64,000 nt of DNA from G965229605 sp965229605 (GCA_965229605.1 OZ245892.1:248001-312000); one strand, 5' to 3'. Counted from the first letter of the stretch, positions 8,011-17,966 are shown. Notes: generated by a model from the sequence alone, not told the origin. Numbers and translations are program-made.

Positions 8011-10017
8011 ATGCAGACAGATAAATCAATGAAAGACTTAAAACCGCTGGCGCATTGCATCCGCGCTTTGTCGATGGATGCGGTTGAACAGGCAAAATCC
8101 GGCCATCCCGGTATGCCAATGGGAATGGCAGATGTTGCGACTGTCCTTTTTACCCGGCATTTGAAATTTGACCCCAAGGCTCCGGACTGGCCAGACCGCG
8201 ACCGGTTTGTGCTGTCAGCCGGACATGGGTCAATGCTGCTTTATGCACTTTTGCATCTATGCGGCTATCCTGATGCGACGCTGGATGAACTCAAGAATTT
8301 CCGCCAGCTTGGATCAAAGACCGCCGGGCATCCTGAATATGGTCACCTCGCCGGGGTTGAAACCACAACCGGCCCGCTGGGTCAGGGCTTTGCCAATGCT
8401 GTTGGTATGGCTCTGGCAGAACGGCACCTTAATGCTGCATTTGGCGATGATCTGGTCGATCATTTGACCTATGTCATTGCCGGAGACGGCTGCCTGATGG
8501 AAGGGATCAGCCATGAAGCGGCCTCTCTGGCCGGGCATTTAAAGCTGGGCCACTTGATTGTGCTGTATGATGATAACAATATCAGCATTGACGGGTCCAC
8601 CGATCTATCTTTTAGCGAGGACAGTTTAAGCCGCTTTCAAGCCTATGGTTGGCAAACGATCCAGATAGACGGCCATGATGCCGACGCCATTGATCAGGCC
8701 ATACGCCAGGCCCGAAAGGACCCGCGCCCGTCCCTGATTGCCTGCAAAACGCTGATTGGCTATGGCGCACCAAAGCTGCAAGGCACGGCAAAAGCCCACG
8801 GTGCCCCGTTAGGTGCAGATGAAATCGCCGGGGTCAGACAACAGCTCGGCTGGGAATATCCGCCTTTTGTTATTCCTGATTCCTTGCGCCAGTCCTGGCT
8901 GGAATTTGGCAAACGAAGCCATGAAACCCGCCTGAATTGGGAAAAGCAGCTTTCCGCGCATCCCGACAAAAGCCGCTTTTTGGCCCGGCTTAAAGGCGAT
9001 GGTCCTCAAGGATGGGAAGAGAACGCAAGGGCTTATTGTGATGCAGCCGCCAATGAAGGTTTGAAAATGGCCAGCCGTGCCGCTTCCCAGCATGCGCTGG
9101 ATCATTTTATTCCTGCTCGCGAAGAACTGGTTGGCGGGTCTGCCGACCTTACCGGCTCAAATAATACAAAAATCACCGATATGACTGTTTTAACCGCGCA
9201 GAATTACGGCGGACGCTATATTCATTACGGGGTGCGGGAACATGCCATGGCAGCCGCAATGAACGGCATGGCCCTGCATGGCGGCTTGATCCCTTATGGC
9301 GGGACTTTTCTGGTTTTCAGCGATTATGCCCGCCCGGCCATGCGTCTGGCAGCCTTGATGGGGATTCAGGTTATTTATGTGATGACTCATGATTCAATCG
9401 GCCTTGGCGAAGATGGTCCAACCCACCAACCGGTTGAACATCTGGCCGCTTTGCGGGCGATTCCTGATCTTCTGGTGCTGCGCCCGGCTGATGTCGTTGA
9501 AACAATCGAATGCTGGCACCTTGCCCTTTTGGAGAAAAAAAGACCAAGCGTTCTGGCTTTGAGCCGACAAGGATTGCCGCCGGTGCGGGGGCCCGCTTCC
9601 ACTAAAGATAAAGCGCAAAATCTTTGTGCGCGGGGGGGCTATATTTTGCAAGAAGCCAACGGCGAACGTGCGCTGACCCTGATTTCTACCGGTTCAGAAG
9701 TAAGCCTGGCGGTCGAAGCCGCCAACCGGCTTTCAGACCAGGGACATCCAACGGCGGTTGTCTCTTTGCCGGGTTTTGAGCATTTTCGTGAACAATCTTC
9801 TGACTATAAGGCCCATGTTCTGGGCAGTGCGCCACGCCTCGCCATCGAAGCCGGGGTGCGGCAGGGCTGGGACGAATGGCTGCGCACCAAAACCCCGCAT
9901 AATGATGACTTTATCGGCATGAACGGCTTTGGAGCTTCTGGCCCCGGCCCGGCACTCTATCAGCATTTTGGCTTTGGCGTTGAAGCCATCGTTGAAAAGG
10001 CTTTATCGCTTTTATAA
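8011..10017 (+). CDS. tkt: transketolase
   Basis: Thiamine-diphosphate enzyme of the non-oxidative pentose phosphate pathway, moving a two-carbon ketol unit between sugar phosphates; 668 residues, normal length. Visible motifs are 'AKSGHPGMPMGMADV' near the N-terminus, the ThDP/metal-binding segment 'VIAGDGCLMEGISHEA' followed by 'YDDNNISIDG', and the pyrimidine-binding 'THDSIGLGEDGPTHQPVEHL'. The start at 8011 (MQTDKSMKDLK) is plausible; the ATG at 8029 is an alternative, because there is no strong ribosome-binding site. It is divergent from comM. Gap and pgk, which follow tkt in many alphaproteobacteria, are absent here. Confidence 0.96.
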   Translation: MQTDKSMKDLKPLAHCIRALSMDAVEQAKSGHPGMPMGMADVATVLFTRHLKFDPKAPDWPDRDRFVLSAGHGSMLLYALLHLCGYPDATLDELKNFRQLGSKTAGHPEYGHLAGVETTTGPLGQGFANAVGMALAERHLNAAFGDDLVDHLTYVIAGDGCLMEGISHEAASLAGHLKLGHLIVLYDDNNISIDGSTDLSFSEDSLSRFQAYGWQTIQIDGHDADAIDQAIRQARKDPRPSLIACKTLIGYGAPKLQGTAKAHGAPLGADEIAGVRQQLGWEYPPFVIPDSLRQSWLEFGKRSHETRLNWEKQLSAHPDKSRFLARLKGDGPQGWEENARAYCDAAANEGLKMASRAASQHALDHFIPAREELVGGSADLTGSNNTKITDMTVLTAQNYGGRYIHYGVREHAMAAAMNGMALHGGLIPYGGTFLVFSDYARPAMRLAALMGIQVIYVMTHDSIGLGEDGPTHQPVEHLAALRAIPDLLVLRPADVVETIECWHLALLEKKRPSVLALSRQGLPPVRGPASTKDKAQNLCARGGYILQEANGERALTLISTGSEVSLAVEAANRLSDQGHPTAVVSLPGFEHFREQSSDYKAHVLGSAPRLAIEAGVRQGWDEWLRTKTPHNDDFIGMNGFGASGPGPALYQHFGFGVEAIVEKALSLL

Positions 10018-10077
10018 TTCCATGCGCTAAAACTGGTATGCGTCAGGTCCTTTCCGTTGATAGTCCAAAGGATACGG

Positions 10078-11265
10078 ATGATTTCTAAAACAGGCCAAAT
10101 CTCTTTCTGGAAAATATCGGCACTGGCAGGGGCCGTGCTTTGCCTTGGCGTCGCTGGCTGCGGATTCCCCAGCCCGGGCGCAGGGATCAACCCAATAGGT
10201 ACCACACCCTCGACCCCCGTATCTGAATCCATCGCCGAAACCCGCTCCGGCGCAATCACGCTCTCCCGTGCGCCCACCCCTACAAATGCAACAACTCAAT
10301 CGACAGCACCTGCCCCAACCGCTGCATCCGGGCTTGTCCATCGCGTTCGTGCCGGGGAAACCTATTACACAATCGCAAAAGATTATGCGGTTAACCTCTA
10401 TGACATCATTGTGATCAATGACTTGCGCCCTCCCTTTCAGCCCGTTGCCGGGGAAAGCCTGATCATTCCAGGGCAGTCTGTCCATAACGTCGTCCCCGGC
10501 GATTCACTTTACAAAATCGCCCAGGACTATGGTGTGGATTTAAGCACGCTGACTCAGCTAAATGGTTTTGAACCGCCCTATGTCATCCGTGTCGGGATGC
10601 AAATTCGGCTGCCTTCACCAGTTGCCGTCACCGCTTCAACTGCCTCATCAGAACCGGTTGTGCTGCCTCAACCCGCCCCGGTGCGAACCCCCGTTGTTCG
10701 GGAGCCTGCTATCGAAACCGCTACCCCGGAACCACAAACCCAAGCGGTTGTGACCTCAAGCCCTGCTGTAAATAATCAGACCGTAAATCCTCAAGCAGCA
10801 GAAGTACCTGAAAACTTGCCAGATAACCTGCCACTCCCCCCCCGGCGGCCGGTTTCCACCGCGCTGGCCAGCCCGCCAGCCCTCGACCCGAAAGGATTTA
10901 TCTGGCCCTTGAAAGGACGAATCCTCACCCGCTTTGGACCCATCGAAAAGGGCTTGAAAAATGACGGGCTGAATATCGCTGCACCGGTCGGAGCCCCCGT
11001 GCGGGCCGCACAAAACGGCATTGTTGCCTATAGCGGGAATGCTCTGAAAGGCTTTGGGCAGCTGGTTCTAATCAAACATGATCGCGGCTATGTAACCGCT
11101 TATGCGCATAATCAGGCCATTCTGGTCAAGGCCGGGCAGCAAGTTCAACGCGGCCAGGTCATCGCCCGGGCCGGAGAATCCGGCAATGTCAGCAGCCCGC
11201 AACTCCATTTTCAACTGCGCAAGGGGCAGAAAAGCCTGGACCCGCAGCCTCTTTTAAAAGGATAG
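10078..11265 (+). CDS. LysM/M23 peptidoglycan-binding lipoprotein (NlpD/murein hydrolase activator-like)
   Basis: 395-residue envelope protein. The N-terminus has a membrane segment ending in a lipobox (LGVAGC), so it is a probable lipoprotein. Two LysM repeats follow ('HRVRAGETYYTIAKDYAV' and 'HNVVPGDSLYKIAQDYGV'), then a Pro/Thr-rich linker. The C-terminal M23 (LytM) domain starts near 'GFIWPLKGRILTRFG'. The canonical zinc ligands are degenerate: 'NDGLNIAAPVGAPV' lacks the HxxxD His, although 'SSPQLHFQLRKG' keeps a late His. It is therefore more likely an amidase activator of the NlpD/EnvC kind than a peptidase. ATG 10078 is preferred over the open TTG at 10057 because AAAGGA lies just upstream. 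It is three bases from the next gene. Confidence 0.88.
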   Translation: MISKTGQISFWKISALAGAVLCLGVAGCGFPSPGAGINPIGTTPSTPVSESIAETRSGAITLSRAPTPTNATTQSTAPAPTAASGLVHRVRAGETYYTIAKDYAVNLYDIIVINDLRPPFQPVAGESLIIPGQSVHNVVPGDSLYKIAQDYGVDLSTLTQLNGFEPPYVIRVGMQIRLPSPVAVTASTASSEPVVLPQPAPVRTPVVREPAIETATPEPQTQAVVTSSPAVNNQTVNPQAAEVPENLPDNLPLPPRRPVSTALASPPALDPKGFIWPLKGRILTRFGPIEKGLKNDGLNIAAPVGAPVRAAQNGIVAYSGNALKGFGQLVLIKHDRGYVTAYAHNQAILVKAGQQVQRGQVIARAGESGNVSSPQLHFQLRKGQKSLDPQPLLKG

Positions 11266-11267
11266 AT

Positions 11268-13139
11268 ATGGCGGATCGCCCTTTATCCTCGCGTCCCCGG
11301 CCTTCGCGTCAACTGTCCTCTTACGGACTGATCAAGCGGCTTTGGCAGGAATATATGTTCCCCTATCGCGGTGCAACTTATGTTGCCTGCGCGGCCTTGA
11401 TGGTGACCGCGCTTTTAAACGCCGCTCAGGCTTGGCTGATTGCGCCAGCCATCGATACCGGCTTGATCGACGGCAATACAGCCGCCCTGATCTGGGTAGC
11501 TATCGCCGTGGTCGGGGTGGGTCTGGCAAAAGGCCTGGCTGACTTCACACAAAGCGCACTTCTGGCCAGTGTTGGCACCTCAATCGTTGCCGACCTGCAA
11601 GCCCGGATGATGAAAAGCGCCATTGTCGCTGATCTGGGCTGGGTGCATCGGGGGGGCTCCGGTCGGCTGGTGGCCCGCTTTTTATCCGACAGCACATTGG
11701 TGCGCGAAGCCACAAATAAATCGCTTGTCGGACTGGTCAAAGACAGTTTGACAATTGTCGGGATGATGGGGGTAATGCTCTGGCAAAGCTGGGAGCTTAC
11801 GCTAAGCATTATCGTGATCTTCCCGCTCTCCGTCCTGCCGATCATCTGGGTTGGACGGCGATTGCGCCGCCTTGCCCGGCAGGCGCAGGAAAATATCGGC
11901 GATACAACTCATCTTATTGATAATTTCTTGAAAACCCTGCGCATTGTGAAAGCCTATGTCGCAGAACCCTTGGCCAATACTCAGGCGCGACAGCTTTTCA
12001 GCCGCCAGGCCAGACTACAGGCCAGGGCCATCCGAACCCGCGCAGCCTTAACCCCGGTGCTTGAAACAATGGCCGGGGTTGCCGTCGCCAGTCTTATTCT
12101 GGTTGGCAGCATTCGGGTCTCCTCCGGGGCCAATACGCCGGGCGAGATCATGTCCTTCCTCAGTGCCATGCTGATGGCCTATCAGCCTATGCGCAGCCTC
12201 GCCAGCCTGAATGCCAGCCTTCAACAAGGACTGGCTGCCGCCGAACGCTGCTTTGAGGTCGTGGATCACCGCCCGGAAGTCACCAGTCCTAAAATCGAAA
12301 GCGGGAGGACATCAAAACCCCCCTTAATTGCTTCTCCATCGGAAGCAGAGGTGCAGGATTATTCAATCAATCTGGAGCACGTCACTTTTCGCTATGACAG
12401 TGATTCATCAGACCACCAGACTGAAAAGGGAACCCTACAAGATTTGTCCTTAGCAATCAAACATGGAGAGACTGCGGCTCTGGTGGGGCCGTCCGGTGCA
12501 GGAAAATCTACAATTATCAATCTTATCTTGCGCCTCTATGATCCCGAATCCGGACAAGTGCAGATTGGCGGGCAGGATGTGCGTGAATTTGATCTTTCAC
12601 ATTTGCGCCAGCAGATTTCTCTTGTTGCGCAAGAACCGGGGCTGCTTACCGATAGTGTAACAGCAAATATTGCCCTGTCGGATATGGGCCAATCAGAAAA
12701 TGGCAGGGGGGACGCGATTGATAAAGACCGGGTACGGCAGGCGGCAGTAGCCGCTGAAGCATTGGAATTTATCGAAGCCTTGCCACATGGATTTGACACC
12801 ATCCTGGATGAAATGGGCAGTGCGCTGTCTGGCGGACAGAAACAGCGGCTGGCGATTGCCCGGGCGATTTATAAGGACGCACCGATTCTTTTGCTGGACG
12901 AAGCCACATCGGCCCTGGATTCTGAAACCGAGCAAGCGGTCCAGAAGGCCCTGCAAACCTTGATGGCTGGACGAACCGCACTGGTGGTTGCCCATCGGCT
13001 GTCAACCGTCAGGCAAGCTGATGTGATTCATATTATTGACGGCGGACAGCTCAAGGAAAGCGGAACCCATGCGCAGTTATTGGAAACAGGGGGGCTTTAT
13101 GCCGATTTTTGTCGCCATCAATTCCAGCCCGCCGCTTGA
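11268..13139 (+). CDS. MsbA-like ABC exporter (fused transmembrane and ATPase domains)
   Basis: 623-residue half-transporter of the type I exporter class. Six membrane helices fill residues ~35-320. The ATPase domain follows a variable linker (~350-385), with Walker A 'GPSGAGKSTIIN', signature 'LSGGQKQRLAIARAI' and Walker B 'ILLLDEATSALDS'. It should work as a homodimer moving lipids or amphipathic compounds outward; lipid A flipping (MsbA) is one possibility, but substrate cannot be read from sequence. The gene starts two bases after the M23 lipoprotein stop and is followed nine bases later by yggS, so all three are probably one transcript. Confidence 0.9.
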   Translation: MADRPLSSRPRPSRQLSSYGLIKRLWQEYMFPYRGATYVACAALMVTALLNAAQAWLIAPAIDTGLIDGNTAALIWVAIAVVGVGLAKGLADFTQSALLASVGTSIVADLQARMMKSAIVADLGWVHRGGSGRLVARFLSDSTLVREATNKSLVGLVKDSLTIVGMMGVMLWQSWELTLSIIVIFPLSVLPIIWVGRRLRRLARQAQENIGDTTHLIDNFLKTLRIVKAYVAEPLANTQARQLFSRQARLQARAIRTRAALTPVLETMAGVAVASLILVGSIRVSSGANTPGEIMSFLSAMLMAYQPMRSLASLNASLQQGLAAAERCFEVVDHRPEVTSPKIESGRTSKPPLIASPSEAEVQDYSINLEHVTFRYDSDSSDHQTEKGTLQDLSLAIKHGETAALVGPSGAGKSTIINLILRLYDPESGQVQIGGQDVREFDLSHLRQQISLVAQEPGLLTDSVTANIALSDMGQSENGRGDAIDKDRVRQAAVAAEALEFIEALPHGFDTILDEMGSALSGGQKQRLAIARAIYKDAPILLLDEATSALDSETEQAVQKALQTLMAGRTALVVAHRLSTVRQADVIHIIDGGQLKESGTHAQLLETGGLYADFCRHQFQPAA

Positions 13140-13148
13140 AGGGGCCAA

Positions 13149-13811
13149 ATGAGCACTGTTATTGAGCGTTATCAGTTGCTTCAGGAGCGTATTGAGCAAG
13201 CCGCCCGGGACTGGGGGCGTGATCCGCAGGGAATACGTCTTATGGCGGTTTCAAAAACGGTGGAGCAGGCGCGCTTGCTTCCGCTTCTGGAAAAAGGACA
13301 TCGGTTTTTTGGCGAAAATCGGGTTCAGGAAGCGATGCAAAAATTCCCTCCTTTATATGCGACCCACCCGGATATTGATCTTCATCTGATTGGTCCTTTG
13401 CAGACCAATAAAGTCAAAATTGCGGTCAAAAATTTTTCAGCAATCCATAGCCTTGATCGGCCCAAGCTGGCAGATTATCTGGCCCGTTCTGCTGATGAAG
13501 CAGGGCAGTGTCCCAATCTGTTTATTGAAGTCAATCTGGCAGATGAACCACAAAAATCCGGTGTCACTCCACAGGATTTTTCTAAATTTTTGTCTTATTG
13601 CCAGAGCCTTTCGCTGCCTATGGTCGGGCTGATGTGTGTTCCGCCGAATGGAGCTGAACCCGCCCCCTATTTTGCTCTGCTGGCAAAGATGGCGCGGGAT
13701 AATGGCCTAAAAGAACTCAGCATGGGCATGAGCCACGATTTTGAAACCGCCATCGCCCACGGCGCAACCATCATCCGCCTCGGCAGCGCCCTTTTCGGCT
13801 CCAGACAATAA
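13149..13811 (+). CDS. yggS: YggS/PROSC family pyridoxal phosphate homeostasis protein
   Basis: 220-residue single-domain PLP-binding protein of the alanine-racemase-like TIM barrel fold. The PLP lysine lies in 'IRLMAVSKTVEQ', and other family motifs are 'FGENRVQEAM', 'LHLIGPLQTNKVK', 'LMCVPP' and 'LSMGMSHDFETAIAHGATIIRLGSALFG'. It buffers intracellular PLP and has no known catalytic activity. It is the last gene of the M23/exporter/yggS run. The AT-rich accessory operon begins 327 bases downstream. Confidence 0.94.
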   Translation: MSTVIERYQLLQERIEQAARDWGRDPQGIRLMAVSKTVEQARLLPLLEKGHRFFGENRVQEAMQKFPPLYATHPDIDLHLIGPLQTNKVKIAVKNFSAIHSLDRPKLADYLARSADEAGQCPNLFIEVNLADEPQKSGVTPQDFSKFLSYCQSLSLPMVGLMCVPPNGAEPAPYFALLAKMARDNGLKELSMGMSHDFETAIAHGATIIRLGSALFGSRQ

Positions 13812-14053
13812 CTCCTCTTTAGTAAAGTGCGTCCCTGCGCCGCTTATTAGGGCCGGTAGGGAGATAATGTGTTTATTGAGCGGCTCAGGCGTTCCTTAAA
13901 ATATGAATATATTTAATTACATACATTTTATAACGGGCAGGAAGTAGGACCAGAAATTAGCCACAGATTGGCACTTTATGTGTCCGTATGCCAAGTCCTC
14001 ATCAAAAGAACATGGCACCCGGATTATAACAAATATACCCTTTCATCAGCAGC

Positions 14054-14082
14054 TTGACAAAACGAGTAGAGTAAAATAGATT
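14054..14082 (+). promoter_or_regulatory. sigma70-like promoter of the six-gene membrane operon
   Basis: TTGACA at 14054-14059 (perfect -35) and TAGATT at 14077-14082 are separated by 17 bases, and lie about 55 bases before the first start codon. The rest of the yggS-to-operon gap (13812-14053) is AT-rich and holds no convincing gene or terminator. I found no second promoter of similar quality inside the operon. Confidence 0.65.
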
Positions 14083-14137
14083 ACTATCATAAATTATAAA
14101 ATGTGCTTATTTTGTTTTTATAGTTTAGCAAGGCTGC

Positions 14138-15616
14138 ATGATGATAAGATATGAAGATATCAATGTTGACGCATTGTATGATCAGCTGGATTTGAAAAGC
14201 TTGGCTGTTCAAAATGGGCTTAATAATAAGCCTGATAGTGATGACAGAGACTTCGATGCACCACAGCAAAGAGTGGTTCAGGTGTTCAGTGATTTTGTAA
14301 ACGAAGCGCGGAGAATGACGCGAGAGGAGTCGGATAAATTACTTAATCAACTCGACTCCATTGAAATCGAAATTGATAGTTCCAGATGTGAAGAATTACC
14401 AAGACAGGCAGGGCACGATGTTGAGAATCGGCTTATACAGAATAAAAATGACGTTAAATACCTACGTAAAGTAGAGCAAGCTGCTGACAGAGCCTACCGA
14501 GCATTTCGTGTAACAAACGATATAACAAGAAACCCGGAGTATGTTGATTCAAGATATCTCCACTGGTCAATCATCGCAGCTCTCCTGATTGGTGAAGCGA
14601 TAGCAAATAGCTATTTTTTTGCTCTAGGAAGTAATCTTGGTTTCCTTGGTGGTATATGGAAATCAACTCTGGTTTCGGCCGTTAATATTGGCGTTGCCGT
14701 CTTGATCGGCACATATGTATTGCCATACAAAAACAAGCAATCCGTCAGTCGCAATAACTTTGGTTTTTCAATCTTTAATATAAAGCGTTTGGCTTATGCC
14801 GCCTTGCTATTCGCTGGTGCAATTGTAGTGCTTTTTAATCTGGCCGTTGCACATTATCGAGCCCAGATGGATATTGATCCGGAAAATGCAATTACGGCAG
14901 CAATCCCGGCCCTGGTGAATGATCTATTTAATATTCAAAGCTTTGAAGCCTGGGTACTATTCATTCTTGGGGTGGCTTGTTCACTTTTTGCCGGAATCAA
15001 AGCCTATGGTCATGATGATATTTATCCTGGATATGGGAAGGTCCATCGCATTTATAATAGGGCTAAAATTGAATATCAGAATGCCAAAGATGATCTCAAT
15101 GATGATTGTATTGAAATCATAAATTCATATATCACAAAAATTGATTCGGCACGCTCGGAATTCCAAAGACTGGTCAGAAACTACGGGACAGTGCTTGATA
15201 TAGCCGCATCTCTGGAAACAGGGTATAAAGATTATATCAAACAGTTAGAGGGTCAGTGTAATTCCGTTTTAAATAAATATCGTAGCCATAATGTGGGGGT
15301 TAGAAATAGTTCCTCTCCTCCGCCTGGTTATTTTTCAGTTGTTTTTAATTTTGAGCAGAAAGAGTACGAAATTGATTTGCCAAGTTTAAGAAGTCGAGAT
15401 GACAACAGAAGTAAATATACCATTGAATTGAAAGAAGTTGGTGAGACCGCCCAAATTGCTAGAGAAGAATTAAGAAACCAATCAAGGTATTTCAATCAAG
15501 AAATAAACCAATTCATCAAAGAAATCGAGAATGAAGTTGAACAGGAAGATGAAGATGAAGATGTTTCTGAAGATAATTCAATGAAGAAAGATAAAAGTAC
15601 GGCTGAACAAGCCTAA
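14138..15616 (+). CDS. four-helix membrane protein with coiled-coil C-terminus, operon gene 1 (function unknown)
   Basis: 492 residues, family not recognised. The N-terminal ~140 residues are soluble, charged and helical. Four membrane helices are visible at about 142-163, 176-196, 218-240 and 270-290. Residues ~300-390 look like a coiled coil, and the C-terminus ends in a strongly acidic tail (a Glu/Asp run around residue 470) then Lys-rich. First gene of the operon, behind the promoter at 14054; AAGG lies just upstream of the ATG. Codon use is AT-rich (AAA, AAT, ATA frequent) compared with yggS. Given the company of a MotA/TolQ-like pair, it may be a membrane effector or scaffold. That is inference from context only. 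Confidence 0.75.
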   Translation: MMIRYEDINVDALYDQLDLKSLAVQNGLNNKPDSDDRDFDAPQQRVVQVFSDFVNEARRMTREESDKLLNQLDSIEIEIDSSRCEELPRQAGHDVENRLIQNKNDVKYLRKVEQAADRAYRAFRVTNDITRNPEYVDSRYLHWSIIAALLIGEAIANSYFFALGSNLGFLGGIWKSTLVSAVNIGVAVLIGTYVLPYKNKQSVSRNNFGFSIFNIKRLAYAALLFAGAIVVLFNLAVAHYRAQMDIDPENAITAAIPALVNDLFNIQSFEAWVLFILGVACSLFAGIKAYGHDDIYPGYGKVHRIYNRAKIEYQNAKDDLNDDCIEIINSYITKIDSARSEFQRLVRNYGTVLDIAASLETGYKDYIKQLEGQCNSVLNKYRSHNVGVRNSSSPPPGYFSVVFNFEQKEYEIDLPSLRSRDDNRSKYTIELKEVGETAQIAREELRNQSRYFNQEINQFIKEIENEVEQEDEDEDVSEDNSMKKDKSTAEQA

Positions 15617-15705
15617 AGCATGCGCTTTAAAAACCACTCATGATAACCACTTAATTCTCTCTTTATCTAATATTTCCCGCATTCCATCAACCATAGCGTA
15701 TAATC

Positions 15706-16539
15706 ATGAGCAGAAAAAAAAGCCATAAGCAGCGCCGAATGCCTGAAGAGCAATTTTCAAGCAAAGATATTCTGGGCTTCAAAATTATGGGCGGAGTCGT
15801 GATGCTTGTTTGTGTTTTGGGTGGAATTACGCTTATGCTCCAGCCCAAACCCTATGATAGTGATACATATTGCTTGACAGAAGAAAAAACAATTTCACAT
15901 GTTTTGGTTGTTGATTTAAGTGACGGCCTGACGCACAGCCAAAGCCAATATATTTTGCAATTGACGCGACAAATTAAGAATAAAATGGAACGATACGACA
16001 GGCTAACAGTTTATACACTTCATATGCCTGAAGAGCGGCTTACACCGGTTTTTGATAAATGTAATCCCGGAAGCTCAAAAGAAGCAAATCCAATCTATCA
16101 GAACCCCAGAGCCATCGAAAAAACATTTAACCTTTTTTTTGAATCTCCTCTGGAGACACTGATAAATGATATGAGAAATAAGGATACAGCAAAAAGCACA
16201 CCTTTGCTGGAAACGCTCACCAGAATTAGCCAAAAATACACTTCAGAAGGAAATATTGATATATCAAAATTCTATATTGTTTCAAATTTCATGCAGCATA
16301 GCAATTTAGAAAACGGGTATAGTCATTATCGTTCAAACACCGCGCCAACAATTCAAAATTATCAACGAAATAATATCTCAACAATTACGCTTGGCAGATT
16401 TTCAGGTGCCGAAGTTTCTTTATTCTATTTACTAGATGGAAGGCGTAGAGACGACTGGGTTAATCAGCACATTCAATTTTGGATCAATTGGTTCCAGCGG
16501 GCAAATGCATTTATCTCAAATATTGAAAAAATTATTTAA
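15706..16539 (+). CDS. membrane-anchored VWA-like protein, operon gene 2
   Basis: 277 residues with a basic N-terminal cytoplasmic stretch, one membrane helix at about 26-45, and an extracytoplasmic domain. The first strand of that domain, 'SHVLVVDLSDGLTHSQ', has the D-x-S-D arrangement of a von Willebrand A-like MIDAS site (Asp70, Ser72, Asp73). A 'CNPG' motif follows at 119-122, and 'KSTPLLETLTRIS' later could give the third MIDAS-loop Thr. I recall uncharacterised proteins with the same D-x-[ST]-D...CNPG...P-[IL]-L-E pattern but cannot check this here. A metal-dependent adhesion or sensor role in the periplasm is plausible. It lies 89 bases after gene 1. Confidence 0.75.
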   Translation: MSRKKSHKQRRMPEEQFSSKDILGFKIMGGVVMLVCVLGGITLMLQPKPYDSDTYCLTEEKTISHVLVVDLSDGLTHSQSQYILQLTRQIKNKMERYDRLTVYTLHMPEERLTPVFDKCNPGSSKEANPIYQNPRAIEKTFNLFFESPLETLINDMRNKDTAKSTPLLETLTRISQKYTSEGNIDISKFYIVSNFMQHSNLENGYSHYRSNTAPTIQNYQRNNISTITLGRFSGAEVSLFYLLDGRRRDDWVNQHIQFWINWFQRANAFISNIEKII

Positions 16540-16554
16540 CAAGGTAGCTAAAAA

Positions 16555-17964
16555 ATGAACTTCTTCATAACATTTACTGCTGGCGCGTTTATTTTGGCAT
16601 TTATGTATATTCAGAAAATTGAATCCGCTATTCTATTCATCCTTCTGCCAGCGTTAATGGCGACTTCCGCTTTGATCAGCTTCAGAAACTATAAAAGTGG
16701 AAAATTAACAATAATTGATTTTGGAAATCAGGCTGACAATCAATATTCACTTGGATTCCTGTTTACCCTCCTGTCACTATTTATCCCCTTAACACGGGAT
16801 TTTGTGAGCGCAGACACAACCGAAACAGCGGAACTAATTAACCTGTTCGGGATTGCGCTTAGCACAACAATCACAGGCATTCTTTTACGGACTGTTATGG
16901 TATCCCGGGGCGGTATAACCAGCGATTCCAAGGACACGAATGATGCCCCCTCCTCATTATCGATTGATTTTCTCCCAATAGCCAACCAGGCAACGCAAGC
17001 CCTTAATAATATAGAAAACAAAATCGATCAGATTGCAAATAACCGAGTCGCTGAAAATACACTTATCCAACCGTCTTCAGCAAAAGCGGATTCCGCCTAT
17101 GCTGAAGAATATTCAGCTATTTCTCATGAGTTAAATAGCATAATAAATGAACTCGGTGGCACCAAAAAAGGATTAAGCGATTTTAAAGGAAGATTAACAC
17201 GTTTGACTACAACTATTGATGAATCAATTCTCAGGCAAGAAAAGTTGCAAGAATCTTCAGAGAATTTAAATCAGATTAACGAATCACTTTCAAAATCTGT
17301 TGAGCTTTTTGGGACGTTAAGTGACATAAACCAGCAAAAAATTTCCCCTTTTGTCGACTCAATTGTAAATTTAGCTGAAGGCACTGATCAAGCCATATTT
17401 AATGCCAATAAGTTAAGTGAGGCGCATGAGAAGTTAAAAAGTGATTTTGAAACCACAATATATGCAGCCTCTTCTATGGCGAGCGCAGCAAGTGATGCAT
17501 CTGATAAAATGACTGAAACAAATGACAGCTATAAAGCTGTATCAGAAGCCTTTGAAAATATGTCTATAAATCTGGATAATATGTCGAATAGCTATCAGGT
17601 ATATGTAAACACTGTGACCTCCAGTCATAGTATTCTGCAAGATAATATAACAAAATTGCAGGGTAATAGTAGCGAGTTGTCACGATTGGAGCAAAATATA
17701 ACAAAAGCAAGGGAAATGTCGAGTGAGATGGCAAGCTCTATGGAAAGCAATAGTGAAAAAGTAAATTCACTATCAGATAAACTTGCTCTTATTATTGGAA
17801 AAATTGACGAGATTAGCAATAGTGCCCACCCCCATTTTTTTGACAAGCTAGATAGGCAGATTAAGTCATTGGAAGCAGTTATTAATGCACATATCTCTAA
17901 ACTGGGGGGCCTTACAGAGCGGCTCATTGATGCCCTTAAGCTTACAAAGAAAAAGGGAGAATAA
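16555..17964 (+). CDS. MotA/TolQ/ExbB-like proton-channel protein with long coiled-coil tail (ZorA-like), operon gene 3
   Basis: 469 residues. Four hydrophobic segments lie at about 2-19, 24-43, 64-83 and 93-115. 'LGFLFTLLSLFIPL' aligns with TolQ helix 2 (LFGTVWG), placing Thr71 at the channel threonine. 'GIALSTTITGILLR' aligns with TolQ/ExbB helix 3 (ALIATAIG), placing Thr105 at the second channel threonine. From residue ~140 to the end the protein is predicted long coiled coil, rich in Ser, Asn, Glu and Lys, projecting into the cytoplasm as in ZorA. It would form the pentameric stator ring around the gene 4 helix. The stop is two bases before gene 4, as expected for a stoichiometric pair. 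Confidence 0.78.
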   Translation: MNFFITFTAGAFILAFMYIQKIESAILFILLPALMATSALISFRNYKSGKLTIIDFGNQADNQYSLGFLFTLLSLFIPLTRDFVSADTTETAELINLFGIALSTTITGILLRTVMVSRGGITSDSKDTNDAPSSLSIDFLPIANQATQALNNIENKIDQIANNRVAENTLIQPSSAKADSAYAEEYSAISHELNSIINELGGTKKGLSDFKGRLTRLTTTIDESILRQEKLQESSENLNQINESLSKSVELFGTLSDINQQKISPFVDSIVNLAEGTDQAIFNANKLSEAHEKLKSDFETTIYAASSMASAASDASDKMTETNDSYKAVSEAFENMSINLDNMSNSYQVYVNTVTSSHSILQDNITKLQGNSSELSRLEQNITKAREMSSEMASSMESNSEKVNSLSDKLALIIGKIDEISNSAHPHFFDKLDRQIKSLEAVINAHISKLGGLTERLIDALKLTKKKGE

Positions 17965-17966
17965 TT

